A model generated the notes under the pieces. That model was not told the origin of the DNA, ran no database searches, and saw only the letters and a list, made by a program, of their open reading frames with translations. Both the position numbers and the translations under genes were made by a program. Of a DNA stretch of 10,701 nt, positions 6,884-10,701 are shown piece after piece. The stretch comes from Vibrio sp. UBA2441. GTDB lineage: Bacteria; Pseudomonadota; Gammaproteobacteria; Enterobacterales; Vibrionaceae. Each line of letters starts with the position of its first letter. Position 1 is the stretch's first letter. The DNA is taken from NCBI GenBank assembly GCA_002342685.1, contig DDQN01000051.1:1-10701 (forward strand), read 5' to 3'.

Positions 6884-7129
6884 ATGGAGATTTATCAACA
6901 TGGGATGGCGGAGCTATTTGAACAGCTTGGGTTAGGCAGTTCACCGGAAGAAATTAAAGACTTCGTGAAGAGCCACCGACATACACGAAATTCAGCTCCA
7001 ATACATGAAGCGAGTTTTTGGACAACTTCACAATCGGATTTTTTGAAACAGGGTATCGATCAAGATGCCGATTGGGCAATGTTGGTGGATCAGCTTGACA
7101 TTATGTTACGAGACCAATGGACTCAATAA
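6884..7129 (+). CDS. DUF2789 family protein
   Basis: The 81-aa product matches the DUF2789 pattern throughout: an N-terminal helix MAELFEQLGLGSS (8-20), the central APIHEASFWTTSQSDFLKQ, and the end DADWAMLVDQLDIMLR. DUF2789 proteins are small, cytoplasmic, all-helical and widespread in Vibrio, Pseudomonas and relatives; their function is not known to me. GGGGAG about seven bases before the ATG is a strong ribosome site. It appears to be a single-gene unit: the gene before it is in another context and fumC lies on the opposite strand facing it. No signal peptide or cysteine is present. The family call rests on recall of the HEAxFW and DADWxxxVDQLD motifs. Confidence 0.85.
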   Translation: MEIYQHGMAELFEQLGLGSSPEEIKDFVKSHRHTRNSAPIHEASFWTTSQSDFLKQGIDQDADWAMLVDQLDIMLRDQWTQ

Positions 7130-7434
7130 TTCATCAGTCGATAAATTCAAAAGGTAGTTTGGTATGCAGAATGCAGCCTCTATGGTGCAGGAGATTGAAA
7201 TTGCATTCTAACCTTCAATTGTTCCAATAAGAATATCTGTATACAAACAGTTATCTGAACAAAACCAAGTGAAACTAAGATAATTAGTTGAGTGCGTTCT
7301 GCGAACAGCAAGCGAGTTCTGATCGCAGAACCAGCTTCTAGTTCCCTTTTATTTTTGTCGCTAGCTCAGATTACCCTACTGACTTAACCATATGATATGA
7401 ATTTGGTTAACATCATTTTAGACTTCAGGTTATT
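7130..7434. other. Convergent intergenic region with two inverted repeats
   Basis: The 305 bases between the DUF2789 stop and the fumC stop hold no supported gene; a 15-codon frame at 7164 has a passable ribosome site but is too short to call. Two inverted repeats stand out: AGAATGCA (7168-7175) with TGCATTCT (7202-7209), and the stronger hairpin at 7296-7331. A weaker pair, TTAACCA and TGGTTAA, lies near 7384-7410. None has a T tract directly behind it, so terminators for either flanking gene are not certain. Confidence 0.5.
7296..7331. repeat. Strong stem-loop of unknown role
   Basis: GTTCTGCGA (7296-7304) pairs perfectly with TCGCAGAAC (7323-7331). After one A-A mismatch the stem continues with CAG (7306-7308) and CTG (7319-7321), leaving a ten-base loop. 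On the plus strand CCCTTTTATTTTTG begins only about 13 bases later, too far for a classical terminator. It could still halt or protect convergent transcripts, or be a dispersed palindrome. Confidence 0.55.
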
Positions 7435-8817
7435 TTATGCCATTCCACCATTGGTTAATGTCTTAGGGTCAAAATAATTTTCTAATTCACTTCTGCTCAG
7501 ATTGGTTTCTTCTTCTGCTACATCGATGACATTCCTGCCCTCTTTGTAGGCTTTTTCCGCTATTTCGGCAGTTTTCAAATAACCAAGAATAGGATTTAAC
7601 ACTGTAATCAGGATAGGATTTTTAGCGAGAGTTTTATCGATATTGTCTTGACGCACTTTGAACGGCTCAATTGCTTTGTCTGCCAATGAAATACATGAGT
7701 TGGTCAGAAGATGTATCGATTCAAGCAAATTGTATGCAATTACCGGCAACATAACGTTGAGCTGGAAGTTGCCCGACTGGCCGGCAATAGTAATGGTTGT
7801 ATCGTTGCCTATTACCTGTGCCGACGCCATTGCCACAGCTTCAGGAATCACAGGGTTTACTTTACCTGGCATTATTGATGAACCAGGTTGCAAAGCCTTA
7901 AGCTCAATCTCACCAAGTCCAGCAAGCGGACCTGAATTCATCCAGCGTAAATCATTGGATATTTTAATCAATGCAACAGCCAATGTTTTTAACTGACCGG
8001 AAAGAGAAATAATAGAATCCTGACAACTCAGGTTAAAATAGAAGTTATCGCTAGGTTCAAATGATAAACCGCTTAACTGACTTAAGTTATGACAGAAATC
8101 CGCAGCAAAGCATGAATGAGCATTGATCCCGGTTCCGACAGCGGTTCCTCCTTGACCAAGTGCTCTTACAAACTCCATTGTGGAGGCTATTGACTGCGAA
8201 GCATGTTGTATTTGCGCTTCCCATCCACTTAATTCCTGACTGAACGTAATAGGCATCGCATCCATTAAATGTGTTCGGCCAGTTTTAACAATGCCTTCAA
8301 GTTCCTTCTGTTTGTTTCTCAGTGTTTTTGTTAAATGAGTTAGTGCCGGCATCAACAAACTTTCGGTTGTCATGACAGCACTAACTTGAATGGAAGTTGG
8401 AATCACATCGTTACTACTTTGTCCCATATTAACATGGTCGTTAGGGCTTACTTTTTCGTTCAATATTTGGCTTGCCAGTGTCGCAAGTACTTCATTGGCA
8501 TTCATATTTGTACTGGTACCTGAACCAGTTTGAAATACATCAATAGGAAACTGATCATGATATTGGCCATCAATAATGTATTTCGCAGCTTTAATTATTG
8601 CATCTGCAATGTTGTTGTTTAATGTGCCTAATTCAGCGTTTGTCTTTGCGGAAGCCTGTTTGATATAAGCTAATGCAACAATCAAATCTTTAGGCATCTC
8701 ATGTTTACTAATTTTGAAGTTGTCGATGGCTCTTTGAGTTTGAGCCTGATAGAGGGCATCAAAAGGAACTTTGATTTCACCCATACTATCTTTTTCAACA
8801 CGAAATGTCTTATTCAT
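7435..8817 (-). CDS. fumC: Fumarate hydratase class II
   Basis: FumC interconverts fumarate and L-malate in the citric acid cycle. Class II enzymes are iron-free homotetramers and tolerate superoxide. At 460 aa the length is normal for the family. Active-site blocks are all present: TGSGTSTNMN at 97-106, SSND at 134-137, TGRTHLMDAMPIT with His183 (His188 in the E. coli enzyme), and the signature GSSIMPGKVNP at 312-322 with the mobile-loop serine Ser313. The N-terminus (RVEKDSMGEIKVP) aligns with E. coli FumC. The ATG at 8817 has AAGGGTG about five to seven bases ahead. It is transcribed alone, with a possible -10 box TATAAT at 8865-8860. The variant THLMDAMP differs from the E. coli THLQDATP and is common in other gammaproteobacteria. 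I see no damage. Confidence 0.97.
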   Translation of the reverse strand: MNKTFRVEKDSMGEIKVPFDALYQAQTQRAIDNFKISKHEMPKDLIVALAYIKQASAKTNAELGTLNNNIADAIIKAAKYIIDGQYHDQFPIDVFQTGSGTSTNMNANEVLATLASQILNEKVSPNDHVNMGQSSNDVIPTSIQVSAVMTTESLLMPALTHLTKTLRNKQKELEGIVKTGRTHLMDAMPITFSQELSGWEAQIQHASQSIASTMEFVRALGQGGTAVGTGINAHSCFAADFCHNLSQLSGLSFEPSDNFYFNLSCQDSIISLSGQLKTLAVALIKISNDLRWMNSGPLAGLGEIELKALQPGSSIMPGKVNPVIPEAVAMASAQVIGNDTTITIAGQSGNFQLNVMLPVIAYNLLESIHLLTNSCISLADKAIEPFKVRQDNIDKTLAKNPILITVLNPILGYLKTAEIAEKAYKEGRNVIDVAEEETNLSRSELENYFDPKTLTNGGMA

Positions 8818-8859
8818 AAAACACCCTTAAATTAACCTGAGATCGATTTATATACCGTA

Positions 8860-8865
8860 ATTATA
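8860..8865 (-). promoter_or_regulatory. Possible -10 box for fumC
   Basis: TATAAT on the minus strand is a consensus -10 hexamer, 42 bases before the fumC start. No good -35 match stands 16-18 bases further upstream, so an activator may be needed or the call may be a chance match in AT-rich DNA. Confidence 0.4.
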
Positions 8866-8900
8866 ACGAATAAATTAAAGCTTGATGCCTTTTCGGATAA

Positions 8901-8999
8901 CCTCGGGTATTGCAACGTCGTATCAAAGAAATATGGCTGGACACTCGCGCTAAACAGAAGAAGGGCAAAAACAATTTAGACCACCTCCTTACACCTTAA
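8901..8999 (+). pseudogene. Fragment of an unidentified gene, C-terminal end
   Basis: A plus-strand frame of 32 codons between two stops reads PRVLQRRIKEIWLDTRAKQ and then KKGKNNLDHLLTP before a TAA. Its composition looks coding, but it has no start codon or ribosome site and begins just after a stop. It could be the tail of a deleted gene next to the CG-rich repeat (9015). It may also be chance, since a second frame is also open here. I cannot name the parent protein. Confidence 0.3.
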
Positions 9000-9014
9000 A
9001 ACTTGCGCCTAAAA

Positions 9015-9054
9015 CATCGACGGCGTCGTCACTATCAACCGTCAACAACGTCAA
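9015..9054. repeat. CG-rich structured repeat, right copy
   Basis: CATCGACGGCGTCGTCA (9015-9031) matches 1039-1055 with one change. The right arm, ACCGTCAACAACGTCAATAA, is a diverged version of the arm at 1059-1075, with a few inserted bases. Orientation is the same and the distance is about 7.98 kb. It sits between the gene fragment at 8901-8999 and the terminator of the glycine-zipper gene. Confidence 0.5.
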
Positions 9055-9062
9055 TAAAATAA

Positions 9063-9094
9063 AAAGAAGTTCACCATTCCTAGCTAGCTTCTTT
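9063..9094 (-). terminator. Probable terminator of the glycine-zipper gene
   Basis: On the minus strand AAAGAAG (9094-9088) pairs with CTTCTTT (9069-9063) and is followed by TTATTTTATTG. It lies 26 bases after the stop of the glycine-zipper gene. The 18-base loop and AT-rich stem make it weaker than a typical intrinsic terminator. Confidence 0.5.
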
Positions 9095-9120
9095 AATTAA
9101 ACGTGTTATTTAAGTTCCCA

Positions 9121-9345
9121 TTAATCTTCTGGCCCAACAATAGCCCCAGTGACTCCACCGACAACTAAGCCTACAGCAGCACCTTGAACACCACCTACGC
9201 GAGCGCCAAGTGACATGCCAATCATCGCGCCTTTTTCGGCGCCGCTGGCACTTGGTTTTATGGTCACTTTTGTAGTGGGATGATCCCGCTCAATCTCAAT
9301 AGCTTTTAACGGCAAAGATGACTGACCCAGTGTTAAAAAATTCAT
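9121..9345 (-). CDS. Glycine-zipper protein, 74 aa
   Basis: The first 30 residues are ordinary soluble sequence (MNFLTLGQSSLPLKAIEIE). From Gly35 to Gly71 a glycine occurs at exactly every fourth position (35, 39, 43, 47, 51, 55, 59, 63, 67, 71), with small or hydrophobic residues between. This glycine zipper should form tightly packed, membrane-inserting helices, a pattern found in envelope-stress and pore-forming proteins and in microcins. There is no signal peptide and no clear double-glycine leader, so export is not evident. AGAGGT nine bases before the ATG (9360-9355) is a good ribosome site. It has its own likely terminator and is separated from the upstream secreted-protein gene by another, so it is probably a single-gene unit. 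The specific function is unknown. Confidence 0.75.
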   Translation of the reverse strand: MNFLTLGQSSLPLKAIEIERDHPTTKVTIKPSASGAEKGAMIGMSLGARVGGVQGAAVGLVVGGVTGAIVGPED

Positions 9346-9382
9346 AATTGTATTACCTCTAACTAGTTTTAAACAAAGAAAA

Positions 9383-9408
9383 GGGCGATACCATTACTGA
9401 TATCGCCC
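9383..9408 (-). terminator. Intrinsic terminator of the secreted two-cysteine protein gene
   Basis: On the minus strand GGGCGATA (9408-9401) pairs perfectly with TATCGCCC (9390-9383) across a ten-base loop, followed directly by TTTTCTTTGTTT. This is a good Rho-independent terminator, 93 bases after the stop at 9502. Confidence 0.85.
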
Positions 9409-9501
9409 CGTTATGCCGTATTGCTCTTTCTTCATTTAAGTAGTGAGTACCCCCATAAACCTACTAAAAATCAAATTAAGCAAGACAGCAAATCTATTGG
9501 A

Positions 9502-9774
9502 TTAATCGCTACTTTTAGCGTTGTTAGCATCGCACTTGCTTGGATCAGTTTCTTTGCCATTCATGGTTCCGCACACATCAGCATTCCACTGAACAATGAC
9601 CCCATTAGATACGGTATTTTGATTACCCGCTTTACCATTCCATTTAGATTCCAATAAATCACGATTCTTAGAAATATCGCCCGGATTGCCTCCGAAGGTT
9701 CCACCTGCAAATGCACTGACTGACATGACTGAAATACTCAAAAGAGTGATAAGTTGGATTGTTACTTTTTTCAT
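9502..9774 (-). CDS. Small secreted protein with two cysteines
   Basis: The start is ATG 9774: AAGAAGG stands eight bases ahead and a classical signal peptide follows (MKKVTIQLITLLSISVMSVS, cleaved after AFA near residue 23). Longer starts, to 9825, would bury the signal peptide and are rejected. The mature part is about 67 aa, starts GGTFGGNPGD, is polar and rich in Asn, Gly and Ser, and has two cysteines 13 residues apart (near 68 and 81 of the precursor) that could form one disulfide in the periplasm or outside the cell. No lipobox is present. The gene diverges from the WYL regulator, and the space between them is full of inverted repeats, so that regulator may control it. I do not recognise the family. 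Confidence 0.8.
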   Translation of the reverse strand: MKKVTIQLITLLSISVMSVSAFAGGTFGGNPGDISKNRDLLESKWNGKAGNQNTVSNGVIVQWNADVCGTMNGKETDPSKCDANNAKSSD

Positions 9775-9865
9775 TATTATTGCCTTCTTAGATAGGTGTG
9801 AGGTCTTCTTAATCCTATTAATCAAGAAGTTGCACTCACTAGAATGATATTATTGCGCTTAGATA

Positions 9866-9880
9866 CGACAGGACGTGTCG
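9866..9880. promoter_or_regulatory. Inverted repeat CGACA-N5-TGTCG between divergent genes
   Basis: Perfect five-base arms with a five-base centre (9866-9870 and 9876-9880) lie about 90 bases upstream of the secreted-protein start and 150 bases before the WYL gene. The form is typical of a dimeric repressor site. The ten bases AGATACGACA at its left also occur near 1088-1097. Confidence 0.35.
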
Positions 9881-9905
9881 CGTAGATGAATTAATTTGGA
9901 TAGTC

Positions 9906-9985
9906 GGCTAACACCTTGATTAGCCTAGGTTGTGAAATTCAATGAAAGTTATAACGATTTCACTAACCTAATGAATTTTGGTTAG
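9906..9985. promoter_or_regulatory. Cluster of nested inverted repeats upstream of the WYL regulator
   Basis: Three pairs interlock: GGCTAA (9906-9911) with TTAGCC (9920-9925); TAGGTT-GTGAAAT (9926-9938) with ATTTCAC-T-AACCTA (9957-9970), 13 paired bases with one bulge; and CTAACC (9963-9968) with GGTTAG (9980-9985). The shared GGTTAG/CTAACC motif recurs in both orientations. This looks like a multi-site operator region, plausibly bound by the WYL regulator itself, 44 bases before its start. Confidence 0.55.
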
Positions 9986-10028
9986 AAATAATCATGCTCG
10001 ACAGCTCCTGACAGGAACAACTTCTACA

Positions 10029-10701
10029 ATGCGTAGGATGAAAGAGCACGATACATTAGCAAAACGACTTGGCATGATTTTGACCCGATTAAATACGGGT
10101 GAAAAATTGCATCTAGAAGATTTAAGCCGTGAGTTTGGCGTCAGCGAAAGAACGCTTCAACGAGACTTTAATGAACGGTTAAGTTACCTGCCAATTCAGC
10201 GCAATGGCGCTTGTTACTTTTTAGACCCTCAGGTATTAGGTAGACAAACTAACAATGAAGTGTCATTGCTGCTGATGAACATGGGCTTAAATAGCTTATT
10301 TTCCGGTAAGCATTACCTCAGTAATGGCGTACTCAACAACAAAACCACACCGCCCTTTCTATTCAAGAACCCACAAATTGAAGACATTAGCGATTGCGCC
10401 TCTATGTTCGAGAAACTTATCGAGTCGATACAGCGAAGAAACGTGATTGGCTTTATCTGTAATGGGAAAAGCTACGATGATTTTCACCCCTATCGGTTGT
10501 TGAATGACCGTGGACACTGGTACTTAGCCGGAACACACAGAAATCGCCTAGAATCTTTCAGAGTCGCTAAGATTTGTGAGTTAGTCCGATACGAAGATAA
10601 ATACTCTCCCAATTTAAACGTAGAAAAGAAGCTCACTAACTCTCGATTTGATGATGAGTTAATTAATGGCCTTGAGGTGCTGTGTAGTGGTCAACTAATA
10701 T
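10029..10701 (+). CDS. WYL-domain transcription regulator, 3' end beyond the window
   Basis: The open frame gives 224 residues before the right edge. Residues 8-60 form a winged helix-turn-helix of the DeoR/YafY type (LEDLSREFGVSERTLQRDFNE), followed by a linker and a WYL domain from about 125, with HPYRLL (153-158), the name-giving WYL at 164-166 and ESFRVAKI (175-182). WYL proteins bind DNA as dimers and sense nucleic acids or nucleotides or respond to stress; some govern defence islands, others metabolic genes. The start is ATG 10029, with AGGA 12 bases ahead; ATG 10038 is an alternative. The missing part would hold the C-terminal WCX extension, if present. Nested inverted repeats upstream suggest autoregulation and control of the divergent secreted-protein gene. 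Confidence 0.9.
   Translation, partial: MRRMKEHDTLAKRLGMILTRLNTGEKLHLEDLSREFGVSERTLQRDFNERLSYLPIQRNGACYFLDPQVLGRQTNNEVSLLLMNMGLNSLFSGKHYLSNGVLNNKTTPPFLFKNPQIEDISDCASMFEKLIESIQRRNVIGFICNGKSYDDFHPYRLLNDRGHWYLAGTHRNRLESFRVAKICELVRYEDKYSPNLNVEKKLTNSRFDDELINGLEVLCSGQLI

Noticed and set aside
7164..7211. 15-codon frame after the DUF2789 gene with an AAAGGTA-like ribosome site
   Set aside because: It is too short to support without conservation, and it overlaps an inverted repeat that explains its sequence.
7658..7996. Plus-strand open frame of 112 codons inside fumC
   Set aside because: It is antisense to a fully conserved enzyme and is explained by fumC codon composition.
9421..9657. Plus-strand open frame of 78 codons opposite the secreted-protein gene
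   Set aside because: It has no ribosome site, and the opposite strand has a signal peptide, a ribosome site and a terminator.
9775..9825. Upstream start for the secreted two-cysteine protein
   Set aside because: It would put 17 basic residues before a classical signal peptide, and the strong AAGAAGG site serves ATG 9774.
1..10701. CRISPR array, tRNA or rRNA genes, intact insertion sequence
   Set aside because: No regularly spaced repeats, cloverleaf sequences, rRNA signatures or transposase motifs were found on either strand.

Overview
The window looks like chromosome of a low-GC marine gammaproteobacterium, most likely Vibrionaceae and probably Vibrio. The reasons are the AT-rich composition, a DUF2789 protein, a FumC-type fumarase, a membrane GGDEF protein, and non-coding segments whose translations resemble repeat-derived sequence that I associate with Vibrio genomes. 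That last point is from memory and untested. There are no rRNA or tRNA genes, no CRISPR array and no intact transposase.

Layout: an unrecognised minus-strand gene runs off the left edge (1-962). A sparse region follows, with a structured repeat and a small zinc-ribbon gene (1483-1668). A membrane diguanylate cyclase lies on the minus strand (1713-2561). A 610-base gap holds a dispersed-repeat relic and ends in a strong hairpin plus pyrimidine tract. Next comes a compact plus-strand cluster (3175-6075): a DUF1611 P-loop protein related to DgcN, a fold-III PLP racemase of the alanine/ornithine type joined to it by a GTGA overlap, and two unrecognised small genes packed behind. A secreted-protein gene with a one-base frameshift in a T tract follows (6224-6594), then a DUF2789 gene (6884-7129). 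On the minus strand lie class II fumarase fumC (7435-8817), a glycine-zipper protein (9121-9345) and a small secreted two-cysteine protein (9502-9774). The latter diverges from a WYL transcription regulator that runs off the right edge (10029-10701).

The most system-like part is 3175-6075. In marine bacteria DUF1611 proteins (DgcN) N-acetylate D-glutamate before racemisation by DgcA, an enolase-superfamily enzyme. Here the coupled partner is instead a PLP racemase, so a variant D-amino-acid pathway is plausible; the substrate cannot be read from sequence. Other notable points are the T-tract frameshift that precisely separates a start codon and ribosome site from an otherwise intact signal peptide and body, a ten-glycine perfect i/i+4 zipper, a pair of related CG-rich repeats about 8 kb apart that bracket the central genes, and a cluster of nested inverted repeats upstream of the WYL regulator.
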